DNA of 64,000 nt. It comes from Plasmodium brasilianum. Lineage: Eukaryota; Apicomplexa; Aconoidasida; Haemosporida; Plasmodiidae. The stretch spans positions 1,037,001 through 1,101,000 of the forward strand of contig NC_090118.1 of the NCBI RefSeq assembly GCF_023973825.1, read 5' to 3'. Positions within the stretch are counted from its first letter, which is position 1. Each line of letters starts with the position of its first letter. The notes below the pieces were generated by a model that saw only the letters and a program-made list of their open reading frames with translations, had not been told where the DNA came from and made no database searches. This document shows positions 9,715-24,200 of this stretch, one piece after another. A program made the position numbers and the translations under genes.

Positions 9715-11711
9715 TCCTTACGTTTACTACTTGCTCTTTTTTTATCCTTTGTTCTTTTCAGTATATATATATGAGCAACTTCTAAATTTAAGAATTTTTT
9801 TTTTTTTTTTACCAATTTTGTAAAAGGCTTTTAAATATTATATCTCTACCTCCATATTTGTACTTATTTGCTTTTGTCACTAAAAGAGGGTAGTTTTTGC
9901 ATTTATATAAAGTAGTATCCTAAATGTGATATCAATTTTTATTTTTATTTTTATTTTTTTTTTTTTTTCTTTTTCTTTTTCTTTCTGCTTTCTGCTTTCT
10001 GCTTTCTGCTTTTTATTTTTTATTTCTATTTTTTTTTTTCTTCTTTCCTATACGCACATATTTCATTCCTGGCGTATTTTTATCCGTATTGAGGTTGTAC
10101 GGAAAAAAAAAAAAAAAAAAAAAAAAATTTTTTAATTTCCCTTATTCTAATTTATATTCCATAAAAATTATATAAGAAAGAAAGTACGACATAACTTTTC
10201 CTCTTATTTTAAAAACATCAATTTTCACGAGAACAAGTTGTATTTTTATATAAATAGAATATATGTGCCCTTCTTTAAAAACTACAATTAAATGTATGAT
10301 GCTTTTTTCACACGGCTAATTAAATGAGTACGTTCTCAAAATGATTACTATAAAGTTAAAAATATGTTTTTCCTTTTTTTTTATCAAATGAACGTCTAAA
10401 AAGAAATTGATGAGTACGATTAATACGAAAAAAGAAAGGATAAAAAAGAACAAAGGACGTAAATTAACAAGTTCGTTTATCTCTCAGTATATGGCATTGC
10501 ATTCCAGCATATGCCAGTAAAAGTCAGTATAAAGTGTGTGATATTATAATTTTCTTTTTTTGAAAAGATTGTAATTTTTTATAAAGCCTTTTTCAAAAAC
10601 AACAGTATAAAATGTAGAACATTTCGCATTTATGCAAAAATTTAAATTGATAAATTCTTGCTATCTCCAAAAAAAAAAAAAAAAATATAAATAAAATTAA
10701 AAATAAAAACTAAAAGTATAAAAAGTATAAAACGTATAAAACGTATAAGAAGTCTTTATTTAAAAAAAATATAAAATAAAATGCAAATATTAAAAAAAAT
10801 ATAAAGCACAGAGTTAAATTTATTTTATCTCACATAGCTTTACCAGAAGGAACACCTTTCGCAAATATATGATTATAATGCATATTAATCAATGTGATAA
10901 TAAAAGAGAGAAGGTAAAAAATGTGTTGAAATTTGGCACACAAATGTTCTTTTCTTGTTCACCATATGTTCATATTTTTAAAAGAAAAAAATATGTCCAA
11001 AAATATGACGCACAAAATGGTAAAAAAAATGCGTACAAAAAAGAGAGTATATAGAGGTCTGCGAAAAAATTGTACATGAAATCCCTTCTATCGTTTTCGA
11101 AAATTTCTTTTCCGTAACTTTACTTTTGTCTTAATCATTCCCTTCCCGGTGAACTAAAAACCTGTAGGCATATACTTTGAAGGATAAAAATAATATACAC
11201 ATTTACACGTAGTAAATATATTCATGTGCATGTTAATATATTCATATGGGTATTCATTTATGAATGTAGGCTTTATAGTGCGTGCAAAGGGAAACTGATA
11301 TATGTTCATGCAAAAAGGAGCATACATAGGAAATAATAATATAACTTAATTTTTGGTGAAAGTGTAATAAATTATATAATCGCAAAGAACTTATCGTTCC
11401 TATTTATACGCTTCATACTTATTGTACTTTTTTTTTTTATTATTTTTTTTTTTTTTTTTTCCAACTAGCCCTTTTTAAGACTGGCTAACTTGAAAAACTT
11501 TCCCCCTACTTGATAAGAGACCTTCTTTTTATATTAAGAAAAAAAAAAAAATGCAATCTTAAAAGGGCGTGTGTCATTCTACTAATTAGTTGAACATATA
11601 TTAGATTTTGAAATAGGCTTTTAGGCTTCATTGCATATTGTCTTATGCTGTTTATATATCATTGGTATTAAAAAAAAAGTACAGAAAGAAAAAAAAAAAA
11701 AAAAAGAAAAA
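9344..11711. other. divergent intergenic region upstream of CRK1 and the first MSP-domain gene
   Basis: This 2.4-kb spacer contains long T tracts (9682-9713, 9795-9810, 9954-9970, 11430-11460), an A24 tract at about 10104-10127, a CTTTCTG microsatellite at about 9983-10010 and a shared promoter zone for two divergent genes. Short open frames such as 10869-11054 lack any recognisable motif. No ncRNA could be identified. Confidence 0.55.
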
Positions 11712-14126
11712 ATGAAAGCTCCTTCATTTAAACCAATATACGATGTTATAAGAATTAAGAAGAAGGAAAGAAGTCCAGATTTAGACACAGAATTATATAA
11801 AGAATTTATAAATGTAAGAAAAAAAGTACACACAGAATTGGAGAACAAAAATGTGAAGATTATTATTTATGAACATATAGATTATGAAGGAAAAGAAAAC
11901 TTGAACAGTTCAGGTAACAGTAACAATAGCAGTTACTCGGGCGATGAGAGTAAAGCAAGTAAAAAAAATGAATCAAAAGGTGAAAATAAAACAGATAAAA
12001 GAGAGATGAGGAAAAATGAAGATGATAAAGGAAGAAAGGAGAAAATTGAAGAGAAACAGAAGGATAAAAAAGCAAAAGATATAAATAAAGAGAAAGACAA
12101 GGAAAAGATAAATGAAGGGGACAATGGACGAGGGATGGGACAGTATAAATCAAAGGGTGGCATAACAAATAAGTTACATTTAAAGGAAGACACAACAGAA
12201 TATAACAGAAATGATGATATTCATAAAATTATAGAAAAGAAAGAAGTGAATATTATAAATTACTCAGACGTAAATATAAATGAGAACTTGGAAAAAAAAA
12301 AAAATAAATTAAATTATCATAATGACATGATTTCAGAAAAAAAATCGAAAAAGATAATAGGAACGGTTAAAATATTGTATAATTTTTATGTAAATTTATT
12401 TAATAAAATAAAAGAAGATGTCGAAAATATTAAAAACAACACAACAAATAATAACGTTGATTTATTTAAAGATATGAACTTATATACGAATTATATATCT
12501 ATGTTTGATATCATAAATATTTGTGAAGATTTAAAAATTATAAAAACTTTTCTTAATTCAAAAAAGGAGTGTGAACTGATATGGATCCTTACAGTTAATT
12601 ATTTCGACAAAATTAATGAAAACATTTTTGAAAGGTATAAATATAAAATTGATGTAACATACAAAGACAATAAAACGGAGCAGGGGGATGTCGGCAATTT
12701 AGACGAAGGGAAAAATAAAAGAATGGAGTTTCAAGATGAAAAAGAGCATGAACAAGGGGAGGAAAAAAGGCAAGGTGATCAAAATTTGGTGAAAAAGGAA
12801 AGTCATTCATACACACAACAAGCGGCAAGAAAACAGGATGAAGAGGCAAAAAAGAAAAAAACAAAAAAAAATGGCAATGTAAATGGAAACGAAAATAGAA
12901 ACGAAAATGGAAACGAAAAGGAAAAGGGAGAAAATATTGATGGGGAAAATACACTGAAAAAGGAATTTAATCTTAATGAAAAATTAAGCAAGAAAAAGGC
13001 TACAAGAAACAGGAAAAGCAGCAATAGCAGCAATAGCAGCGACAACAATTTGGACAAACCCACTAGGAAGAAACATTACATTTACACATTAGAAGAAAAC
13101 CAGAACATAAAGGAGTACATTTATGAAAAATGTTATGAAAAGAAAAATGCAATTATGTTTAGAAAAGTGAATTTTTTTATCTTTGTTTATATACTAATTT
13201 ATATAATAAAAACGAGTACAAGAAAAATAAAAGCTATTAGTGACGACATCAAAAAAGTCAGAAGTTTTTTTTTTTTCTTAAATTTATATGAAAAAAAAAA
13301 AACGATAGAAACTTTGAAAAATATATACAAAGATAAGTACTTAAACTTTTATCAAAATTTTAAAGGAAGTAGTGATATAGAAGAGCATCGAAAAAGGAAA
13401 ATATTTCGCCACAAATTCTCTTTTTATAATATTAATAAAATTTTAAATAATAAAGATGACTTGGTCAGGCTAAAAAATACAGGAAATAAGAAAAATGATA
13501 ATTCATGCTTTTCATATAATAGTGAAGTAAAAAATATATATGATGAGAAAAATATAAATCAAAATGAAACATTAACGTTTGAAGATACATCAATTGAACA
13601 AGTTCCTACGAAAGAGCATAGTGAAGAAGTGCACAACAAAAGAGACGACTTGTGTAACTATCAAGTTACTAATTTTATCGAAATGTCGGATCTAGCTAAC
13701 GAATTTAATATTGTGAACAAATCAGGGGATGAAAATAAAAAGGAAAAAGTTCTTTTAAATCAATATATATTTGATTATATTTTTAAAAATTATTGTTATA
13801 AAAAGAAATATTGGGGATTAAGAGAAGGTACTTACATAGATTTTATTATAATAAAAAATGAAAATAAAAAATATAAAATAGACATATATAATCATAGTAA
13901 ATACAACATACATGTTGATGTTAATATTGACAATGATTTACCTGTACAAGCAATATTTAAGGATAAATTATTTTGCATTAGCTCAAAGTATACCATTTAT
14001 TTACAAATAGATAAAACAGAAATTGGAGAAAAATTAGGATTTATAAATGTCACGATGAAGTATAAAAATATAAGTAAAGAAGATGATGTTATAAGGATTC
14101 CTATATATATTTTTATTAATCAGTGA
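11712..14126 (+). CDS. MSP/ASH-domain protein, probable axonemal component
   Basis: A single-exon protein of about 804 residues. I start at the Met preceding KAPSFKPIYDVIRI, after a poly(A) leader; an upstream in-frame Met at 11631 would add a Cys/Ile segment that looks like 5-prime UTR. The N-terminal third is Lys/Glu/Asn low complexity. Structured segments follow near residues 210-300 (LYTNYISMFDIINICEDLKI) and 470-560. The C-terminal 100 residues look like an immunoglobulin-like MSP/ASH fold: EGTYIDFIIIKN, then IDIYNHSKYNIHVDV, then a stretch ending IRIPIYIFI. Such domains are common in ciliary and flagellar proteins, so a role in the male-gamete axoneme is inferred. It lies just upstream of, and on the same strand as, a giant MSP-domain gene, so the two could be co-regulated or even one transcription unit. 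Confidence 0.75.
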   Translation: MKAPSFKPIYDVIRIKKKERSPDLDTELYKEFINVRKKVHTELENKNVKIIIYEHIDYEGKENLNSSGNSNNSSYSGDESKASKKNESKGENKTDKREMRKNEDDKGRKEKIEEKQKDKKAKDINKEKDKEKINEGDNGRGMGQYKSKGGITNKLHLKEDTTEYNRNDDIHKIIEKKEVNIINYSDVNINENLEKKKNKLNYHNDMISEKKSKKIIGTVKILYNFYVNLFNKIKEDVENIKNNTTNNNVDLFKDMNLYTNYISMFDIINICEDLKIIKTFLNSKKECELIWILTVNYFDKINENIFERYKYKIDVTYKDNKTEQGDVGNLDEGKNKRMEFQDEKEHEQGEEKRQGDQNLVKKESHSYTQQAARKQDEEAKKKKTKKNGNVNGNENRNENGNEKEKGENIDGENTLKKEFNLNEKLSKKKATRNRKSSNSSNSSDNNLDKPTRKKHYIYTLEENQNIKEYIYEKCYEKKNAIMFRKVNFFIFVYILIYIIKTSTRKIKAISDDIKKVRSFFFFLNLYEKKKTIETLKNIYKDKYLNFYQNFKGSSDIEEHRKRKIFRHKFSFYNINKILNNKDDLVRLKNTGNKKNDNSCFSYNSEVKNIYDEKNINQNETLTFEDTSIEQVPTKEHSEEVHNKRDDLCNYQVTNFIEMSDLANEFNIVNKSGDENKKEKVLLNQYIFDYIFKNYCYKKKYWGLREGTYIDFIIIKNENKKYKIDIYNHSKYNIHVDVNIDNDLPVQAIFKDKLFCISSKYTIYLQIDKTEIGEKLGFINVTMKYKNISKEDDVIRIPIYIFINQ

Positions 14127-14757
14127 TTTATGAATTTCAAAAGTGCTTACATGTATAAGGATGTTAAGCATTCATGTATATATATATATATATTCCCTAG
14201 ATATGATTTAGCAAAATTGCCTTTTCCCTATTTTTGCTTATGTGTACATGTATTGTTTTTTAATTGCAGCTTTTCCTCTTCCTTGTGCTCCCATTGTGAA
14301 TCTCGTGGAAACACGTTAGTGTGTACAAGTATGTATATAAAGGATATCATATCTATGAATATATACCAATATATATATATATATAATATATACATATATA
14401 TACATATATGTATATTTCTTTTTTTTGTATGCATAGATATATAAGTACGAGTAGACCCACATTTTGTGTACAACTTAAGTGCCATGTTTTAAAATTACTT
14501 CTCTTGTAATACACGAAAAAATTTCATTCTGTCATGTTTTATTTTAATGTTATTATTTACTATTTATCATTTATTTTAATTTTTAATTTTTTTTCATTTT
14601 TCGTTTCTTATTTTTTTTCATTTTTCGTTTCTTATTTTTTTTCATTTTTCGTTTCTTATTTTTTTTCATTTTTCGTTTCTTATTTTTTTTCATTTTTCAC
14701 TTATTTTTTTTCATGTTTCATTTTTTATTTTTTATTTTTTATTTTTCATTTTTCACT

Positions 14758-14793
<36 letters not shown>

Positions 14794-15232
14794 AATGCAC
14801 ACATAAAAATGAAAAACTTACTAACGCAAACATAGCGCTGCTTAAAAAAAAAAAAAAATTACTGCTAAAAAGAGATATCACGAATAGGGCATGAGAATGA
14901 TAAATTAGACAGTACTAAAAATTACTACTCAACGTTAAAAAGCAGTGTAAAAGAACGCTAATGCTTAAGTATATATGCACATATATGTATAATGTACTGT
15001 GCATATACGCAAGTGTATCTATAATATTACATATATACGTGTATATGTGCTATATATCACATATAATTACGTTCATTATGTACCCAATGTAAAATTACTT
15101 GTACTTGATTTACACACGTTTGTAAAGTAAAAAAAAAAAAAAATATATATATAACTCATAGAGAAAACCAAAGAAGAGAAAATAATTGTAGAAAAAGGAA
15201 TAAAAAAGAGTGAATCTGAATGTGGAAGTATA
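14127..15232. other. spacer between the two tandem MSP-domain genes
   Basis: It contains (TA)n and TACATATATA microsatellites at about 14177-14420, a 24-bp T-rich array at about 14590-14760 followed by a T32-like run at about 14760-14792, and an A13 run at 15130. No coding segment was seen, and no acceptor or donor pair obviously joins the flanking open frames. Confidence 0.5.
14590..14792. repeat. 24-bp T-rich tandem repeat (CATTTTTCGTTTCTTATTTT) plus poly(T)
   Basis: Four to five copies of a 24-base unit containing TTCATTTTTCGTTTCTTA, followed by degenerate TTTTTATTTTTTA units and an uninterrupted T run of about 32. It translates in one frame to a Phe/Ser repeat, which I regard as meaningless. 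Confidence 0.9.
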
Positions 15233-18200
15233 ATGAACGAAGAAGTAACGAATAAGTTTGATCTTATAGATGTAGAACCGAAATCTCTCGAATTTTTTTA
15301 TGACTGTGCAGAAAATGTAGATGTTTTTGTTAAAAATAAGAATAATATAATAGAAAAAAAGGTCTTGACAATAAAAAATATATGTACAAAAACGCAGAAC
15401 ATTAAAATATTTGAGTCAGATTCAATATATTTAAAAATAAAAGGGCTAAAAAAAAAAAAGTTAGCTCCAGGAACTAGTGAAAAAATATTAGTACAATTCT
15501 CTTTTTGCAATTTTGATACAAAAAAATGTAAATACTATAGTGGCAATAGCAATAGTAATAGTGGTGATAATAATGGTAATAGTAAAAGTAATAATAATAA
15601 CAAAACGGGGTTGTTACGTAAACTGAACAATATAGAGTGCACAGTATATGTGAAAGTACAGAGCGAATATTCGACATTGCATATACCCATTTACATTAAA
15701 AAGAAGATTCCTTTATTCGTTTTTAATAACATAATAAACTTTGGAGTATGTAAAAATAATATGACTTACCATTTTTCTCTTCAAGTAAGGAATGAAGGGA
15801 CTAAAAAAGGGACCTTCACTATATGTAAGGAAAATTTTATAGAAGAAGGAAATGAACAAAGTAGGAACAACGAAATTGATGGTGGTAAACATGCATTAGT
15901 TCGCTTCAACGGTAATATAGAAACGAAAGAGAAGGAAGACAAAATAATCAAAAAAGAAATGAGCGAAAAAAAAAATAATCTTATCATCGATTTTGACAAA
16001 ACATCTATTGACCTGGATATAAATCAAAGTGAAATAATAAATATCAAAATAATAAATACAAAAGAAGAAAAAATTCAGCGTACGTATAAAGTCTTAACAC
16101 AAGAACATAGTTACTTCTGTGAGAAACCGAAAAACATAATAATAATTGCAATTTTTGTAAACAGTCAGACTTCCTTTATTTTTGACAATGTAAAAACTAA
16201 TCAAATAAACCTTAATTATATGTATTATGGAAATAACAGAAAATTTCAAGGCCGACTAAAAAATGAAAATAATTACCCCATATTTTGCAAGTATGAAATA
16301 TGTAAAGTGAATGTATTCTATTCTATACAGAATTTTCAAAAGTACGCTGATGACAACAACTTAGATGTAGGGCTGCTCATGCACGGTTACGCCAAAATTA
16401 AGAAAAAAAAAGAGGCAGGCACAAATGAACATGCGAATTAGTGTATGCAAGGGTACAAGCACATATGCCCATATATGCAAACATATACACGCATATATAC
16501 CCACACCCATACACGCGAATACACACAATGACACAATAGTTATTGAAAATTCATTTCACTCCCTTATGGGTGGTCATCTTTAGGCGTACAATGCAGTATT
16601 TGCTCACCCTCTCGATTGCCTTTTTTCATACCCTTTTTGTGCAATCTTATTTGATGTTCTGTAATTTACTCTTTTTTATCTACATCATTTTTTAGTTACT
16701 CAAGGCAAGTTTTGCATATATATATGTATACACCCCAAGTTGTGCAAATGTATATTCTTACACGCACATTAGACTCCCTTTATAACTCACATGTTCGTTT
16801 TCCCTTTTGGTTTGTATCTCTTGCCCTTCACAGATTTAAACGATAAAGCAGAAAATGAATTAAGTGAAGAAGAAAAAAGAGAAAAAGAAAAGTTGTTTAC
16901 TATTGCAAAAAAGAGGTTAAAGGCTGAGGATAACATAACTGTTAAGTTAGATAAAGAAGAAGGTTATCCTGTTCAAAAATTAGGATATCATGAAATTTTA
17001 TTTGAGCTCCAATCGAAATGTGATATTAATTTTTTAGAAAAAATAAACAGAAATACTTCGTATTTGCTCAACTTTCCTGCTGTTTTGGAGTTAAATCTAC
17101 ATATTAGGAAAGTTGATGAGGATAAAAAAAAGGGAAATGATGATACTCCAAATAGGGATGGATATACAGATATGCATAGCAGCACAAATAGGGGCGATGA
17201 AGAAATAAAACTGTTCTTCATCTTCTGCTTAACATTTCCTTGTTTCGCCTCAAGTAGTTATTTTCTAAATTACGAAACAGTTACGTTAAATGAAGGAAAG
17301 ACATTAATAATAGAATTAATGAATAAGAATAAGTTTTTAAAAATAAATTATTGCATTTCTAAAATTCCTTATCTAACATTGAATAAGAAAGAAGGTTGTA
17401 TCGTCCCTCTAGGGAAAGACATTATATCGCTTAAATTAAAATGTGATACCATTAAAAATATTGATGAATATATGTACATATTTTTTTGTAATAATTTATA
17501 TTTCTTTGTTCTTTTAATATATGCACAGGTTAAGTCTGTATTTGCATCAAGACATGTGTCTTCAACAATTTTGATAAACAAGAAAAGGACAAATTACAAT
17601 GGGGATGTTGTTGATAGTAAATTTTCATCTTCATCTACCAAAAAAAAAAATGACGAAATATATGAACAAATCATAAAAAATTTGGAATTAGAAAGAGTAG
17701 ACAGAAACTTATATTTAGAAGATGGGAAACTCGATAAGTATAAATATAATGAGAGTTTCATGAACTTTTTAAAAGATAACAAATCAAAATATAACGATAT
17801 ATTAAAATATATGTATAAAAAACGAAAAAAGAGGGGAAAAATAAACAACAATAATAATAACGATAACAATAACGATAACAATAACGATAACAATAACGAT
17901 AATAATAACGATAACAATAACGATGACAAAGTAGTGCATGATAAAGATTATAAGCGGGAAAAAAGAGCAGAAGAAAGAATTAACAAGATAGTGAAAGATC
18001 TAAATATATATCTTAATGACACTGGAATGGGTAGAATGGATGAAAAGAGCAAAATGAGCAAGACGAATAGAACTTACAAAACGGGTAAAGCTTGCAAGAT
18101 TAGTAGCACATGCATTCAACATGCGGTGTATGAGGAGAGGAGAAAAAAATATATGAACATGAAAAAGAAAATTTTTAAAGAAAAGGATATAGAAGAAATG

Positions 18201-21200
18201 AGTAAAAAGGATGCGGATTTGTTTTTTCACGAGATCTTAGAGCAACATCAACTTAATAATGTTAATTTTCCAAAAATAATTCATTTTGATAACGTTCTGT
18301 TAAATAATAATTACCAAAAACAGTTTGTAATAACCAACAGTAATAAAGATTGCAATGTAAAAATAAATTTCATACATAGTGATAACATAGAGCTAAATAA
18401 GGACATTTTAATTTTGAGCAAAAATTCGGACAAGCATGTAAATATAAACTTCAAGTTATTATCTCATACTAATTTAATAAATAGATACAGAAATTATCAA
18501 AATGATTCTATATTTAAGCAATCTAGTGAAATTTTTAATGAGCAGTTAAATGAAAAAACCTCACCTCAAAATGAAGAGATAAAGTGTGTGCTAAATGAAA
18601 AAGGGAATAATTCTACCTATGATGAATCAAATAAAATTTTCAGCAATTCTATAAACGACTTTTTCCTTGAACAGACATACAAAGAAATGATACAGCTAAA
18701 AATTAATAATGCGTATACAGAATTCATCATAATTAAAGCGAATTTAGTATATTTAAACGTTTTACTTGTTAGCGATGTTTTATATTTTCGTTTTCAAGGT
18801 ACAGATCTTGGGATGATTCAGGAAAATAAACTAGTCATGTACAACCCCTTCAATACCCCTATTTGCGTAAGAACTACTTGCAACGAGCAGCTTTTTAAAG
18901 TGGATGCCGAATTTACCGTAAAACTACAAAAAAAAAAAAAAAAAAAAAAATTAAGCAGAAAGACGAACGCTTCTCCAAAATTAGATATGTACCAATACCA
19001 ACGGATGATAAACATTCCTCGTGCATGGGTATTCTTCACTCCTATGTATATGTTTACTTTTTAGATACCCCGTAATGCTTATAAAACTGTGCCTGTTAAA
19101 TTTATTGCACCCCAAAATGCCAGTAATGTGGAAGAGTTTATTCAAATCTACTTGGACGGCAGTAGGCTATACAAAAGGTTACACTCATTTTTGCCTTCGT
19201 ATACATACAAGCGCATGCGGTATATACATACCCACAAATAGGCATACACACATATATATGTATATATATACACAAATGTGTATATGTGTATATGTACTCC
19301 CCGGCACGTTAACGTGAGCTTACGTGTCTTCCTCTCCCCCCTTTCTGCTGCTCAAAACACACACCCACTTATGTAATCTCTCTCCTTACAGTGTGAAATG
19401 CGAATGTTTTGTAAATAAGGTATTTTATAAAGTAAACACAACAGAGATTAATTTCGAGCACATACTTTTAAATAAAAATTATGAAAAGGATTTTTACTTA
19501 ACCAACACAAGTAAGGGAGGATTGTATAAGACGCATTTTGTTACTATTATAATATATTCCTCTTTTAAAAAATATGCTAACAAATTTATTGTATATGTGG
19601 TAAATCATTTATACATCTACATTATTACTACAATATATTAGATAAGCTCACAGTGAAGTAGCAGCTCCCCTGCGTTTTGCATTGCAGCATAGGGCATATC
19701 GGTGAAAAAGGAGTTTTTATAATTCAAACTCGTTGTACCGTGAGCCCGTAGGCCTATTCTCTCTGTTTATCATGTTTATTTATTCGCTTGTAACCTTACT
19801 CTTTCATCCAATTATGCACTTTGCCCCCTTCTTAAGGTGACTCTCTTCTCTCCTTCGAGTGCGTCTACAAGCCCGATTGCGTTAGTATAATTTCAAAATA
19901 CAATTTTGTTAATAAAAATGAAAAATCGAAAATTACTGTGTGCATAAATCTGAAGGAGAGTGAAAAAATTAAAGATAAAATTATTTTCCGCATAAGAGGC
20001 TCGGAGAACTTGGTTATTCCTATAACGGCAAAGGTTAGTAAAACTGTAGGCACTTCAAATAGGATTTACACGTTTTCATTTATGAAAATGAATTTATGCA
20101 TGTGTTTTTTACTCTCTCATTTGTAATTTGAGTAAAGGAGAAAGAATAATTTGTTCTGTCTAATAAAATGTGCGTCCACGTGTGTGTGCATGCATTGTTA
20201 TGTATTCCTCTTGTATCACCATTTTTTTCTCTTCACTTCATGCATTGTACATTTTCCTTTTCAATTCTTTCCCTTTTCCTGTTCACTCCTACTTTACGAT
20301 GCCCCGACATTCAGCCTTCCCCATCCAACGTGCTCCTCTGCAACAACGTACAAGTGGCACAAGAAAGTAATGAAATAAAAAATTATGAAATAAATATTCT
20401 AAACAAAGGTTTGTGTGAGGAAAGCATAATTTTAGATCTAAGTGAGCTATCCTTTTTAAATATCTACACAAATAACAAAGGACAAAAAAAATTAATGATG
20501 TCAAATAATAAGGAATATAAAAATGCGGATGAGATGATAGATAGCCAAATGATTTTAAGTAAAATTTCAAAATTAGAACACGAAGATATACTAACAGATG
20601 AATGTACCAAGTATTACTATAATCAGTTTATAAAACTTTATAATTTTATAAGTACGTATTATAAGCATAAAGGCGAAATAAGGTTTAGCGAAAAAGGGGA
20701 AAAGGGCGTACCCCTTCCCAAAATGTATAGAATTAATATTCCTCCAAAAAGTTTTGCTTCCTTGTATTTTCAGTGCTATTATAACAAGTGCCTAAAAAAA
20801 GAAATCGCATTTAATGGTTTATTAAGATATAATGGTAAAAATGATAACAGTAATAATGATAATAGTAACAATGGTAATAGTTATCATACCGCGTATGGAA
20901 TGAAAGAAGAGGAAGTAAAAATAGAAATTAGGGCCAGCTGCTTAGAAGTAGAACCCTATTTTCTCTACTTTGAAGATATGCTTCCCTCTAGTTCAGATAA
21001 AGCATTAATAACCTACTTTACAAAGGAAAAAACGAAAATTCTAAAAATTAGAAATGCGTCCAGTCAGGTGGTTCGGTGGGAAATAGATATATGCAATGAA
21101 AAGGAAAAACAAAATTATTTGATCGGAATAAGAGGTGGAGATTGCAGGGAGAGAGTTGAAAAGGGAACGGTTCACTCCACTCTAGAAGAAGAGGCACAAA

Positions 21201-24200
21201 AGAAGGGGAGAAAAGATATCCCCAAGAAGGGAAGAAGCGAATGGGGACATATGGGACAGAATGGAGAAAAGACCGTACAGGCTCTAAAAGTAGAAAGGGG
21301 CACAGAAAGAAAAGTGGGAAAAAGAAACGAAAGAGGAGAAATAGGAGAGAAAGGAGGCGTAGGAGACACAGGCTATATATTTGATAAAGAAAAGACAGAC
21401 AATACAGGCAAACAGAACTACTGGCAGAAATATGAAATAGAGCTGGGAAAAAAGGAAGGAACACTGGAACCAAAAGGGGAAGTAGAGATACAAGTGAAAT
21501 TAAAAAATTTTACACAAAGTGGACGATACGTAGATATATTGTCAATATCGTACGATCCTGTGGAGGATCATATAGAAAGGAGTAGTAATGAAAAAGAAGG
21601 AGGCTCAAAAGAGATAATAATATCGAACTATAAAATGGAATTGAAAAAAATAAATTATTGTATTTTTATGCTTCTAAGTTGTAAAATACCGAGATTGCTC
21701 TTCGATGTAACGTATATTAATATCATACATAACAAATTAAATGAATACATTACTTTCCCTTTTCATATATACAACAGTGGTTATAATTATGTCCGAGTTA
21801 ATTACTACCTTAATAATTTATACGAAGAATATTTCTCCATATCATTAAATTTTACGAACGGAAATGAAATAAATGAAAAAATAAAAAAAGTAGATGTATG
21901 TTTAAAATGTATGGCTATCCGAAATTTGAAATTTAAGACATATATCATTATAACTGTGTTAGATCATGACCAGTATGTCATTCCGTTATTTGTAAATATT
22001 GATGAAAACATTGATTATCTTTTTGATAAATTGGATCAAGAAAATGAACATCTACATGTGAACCATTCTCCTTCGATGCCTGCTTTGCACAATATGCATA
22101 TTCAGTGTGGAAAGAAAAATTTATCAGAGTTAGAGAAAATAAAGGATAACCCGATCGGTTATAGGAATAACGATCAAGGTATTGAGGATAGGGATGATGG
22201 ATATGGGGATACACAACACAACATCAACCACTGCAGCACTTACAGAGATGACCGAGATAAGCAGAGTGCTAAAGATATGTCCCATACCAGGAGGAGTAAC
22301 AAAGAGAAAACAAATGGAGGCGAATGCGTATACAATTCCGAATATGAATCTACCAGTTGTACATGCAGCAGTGTTTGTTGTGATGATAACATGCTTAGAT
22401 GTAATTGCCAAGAGAGAAACAGTAAATTTCTGTCTTTTTACAGCAAAAATGCGGGCCAAAGGGACATAAGAAAAAGCGTATGTATATACAAAGAATTAAA
22501 AATAAAACATATAACAAATGTATATTATAATAAAGAAAAATATTTATTAAACATAAGTGAAATAACTAAGGATTATGTTTTTATATTTCTTCAAAATATT
22601 TTACTAAGTAAATACTATGCTCCAAGTGTTATAGAAAATACAAACGATCTATTCCTATTTTTTATTAATTTATTGTATGAGCTTTTCTTACTATACCCAA
22701 ATAAAAATATACAAAATATAGTTAATATAATAAATGACGTAAAATCTTATAAAAATATATCAATGCAAGACTTGGAAAAAAATAATTTTCTCCAGGAAAA
22801 ATTCCTAAAAAATATGAAAGCTCTTTTGAAATACTTAGAGGAGGTGAGCATTATTTTTTCCCTCCTTCATTTTGCTTTTCTTTCGCTGATATTGCTATTA
22901 CTATTATTACTATTGTTACTATTATTACTATTATTACTATTATTACTATTATTACTATTATTACTATTATTACTATTATTACTATTACTATTACTACTAT
23001 TACTATTATTATTGTTATTATAATTGTTTTGCTTTACTACTTCCGTGTGTGCGTGCGTGTACATAAAACTGAGGCGTGCTCTCGTTACTCTTGACCCGTC
23101 TACGCTACACTTGTTAACTAAAGGAAAATCCAAGTTTCATCCTTTTTTTTCTTCTCCTCTTAACGTTTTGCATGTTTTCATGTGTTTTAATATTTACACC
23201 TCTTTGTGGAGGAGCACCTAAACAGGTGTACCAGCTTATGCTCATGCGCATTTACATATGTGTGTTTGTGCGATTGTGATGGTGTGTGTACATTTACGTA
23301 CAGCCATGATGCTATAAGCGTGTCCATGCTTACAATCAGCTTATATCACCACACCGCTAACATTCATCTTCGTTTTTTCCCTCTACACAGGAAAACTTAC
23401 TAGTGTATCATATAATTTATGAAAACCTATTACCTCTAGATTTGTATCTTTGGTACATCTTCGACAAAGTACCTGACTACTTTTACCTAAAAAAGGGCAA
23501 AGGAGGAGAAGAAGAAATTAATAAAAGAAAATGTATACAAATTGAAGATGTAGAAAATTTTTTAACAAATGGAAATAATAAAATATTTTATTTAGATAGA
23601 ATTTTTAAAACTCATTTAAAGTTATTCAGTTACTCATGGATTACTATATTGTTCGAACTTTTAAATAAAAAATTATTTAGCTGTGTCAATGTAACCTCTT
23701 TGAATAAATTAAGAGGAATAAAAGTGTGTAACATAGAAAATAAACTCAATGAAAACATAAAAATTTATAAAATAAACTATCTAATTGTTTTAAATAAACA
23801 AGACAAAGAGCCAAACAAACATACCATTTTTCTAAGTGAGAAAAGAAAAACATCAAAGAGAAAAGAAAATAGTAGTTCAACAAATATTACTCCAAAGGAT
23901 AACAACCCTTACGAAGATAAATCTGCTAAAGTTAGCAGTGTAATCAATATGGGGAAAAATAAAAATAATTACTTATCCAATTTTTATATGAAAAATGGTA
24001 GACCCACACATCATAATAGTATTATAAAGAAAAAAAAAATGAATAATGGTAAAAATACCTACACGATAAATTATTTTAATTTTTATGAAAATAATTTTAT
24101 CGATTTAAAAACAGTTGTAAATAAAATTAATAATTTCACTCATTGTGAGGAATTCGAACAGGGGGTGGAAAAGGAGCGAGATATATCTTTAGAAAAGCAT

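Noticed and set aside
22867..23133. Poly-Leu extension of exon 6 or poly-Asn frame on the other strand
   Set aside because: Both are translations of an intronic TTACTA microsatellite after a good GTGAGC donor.
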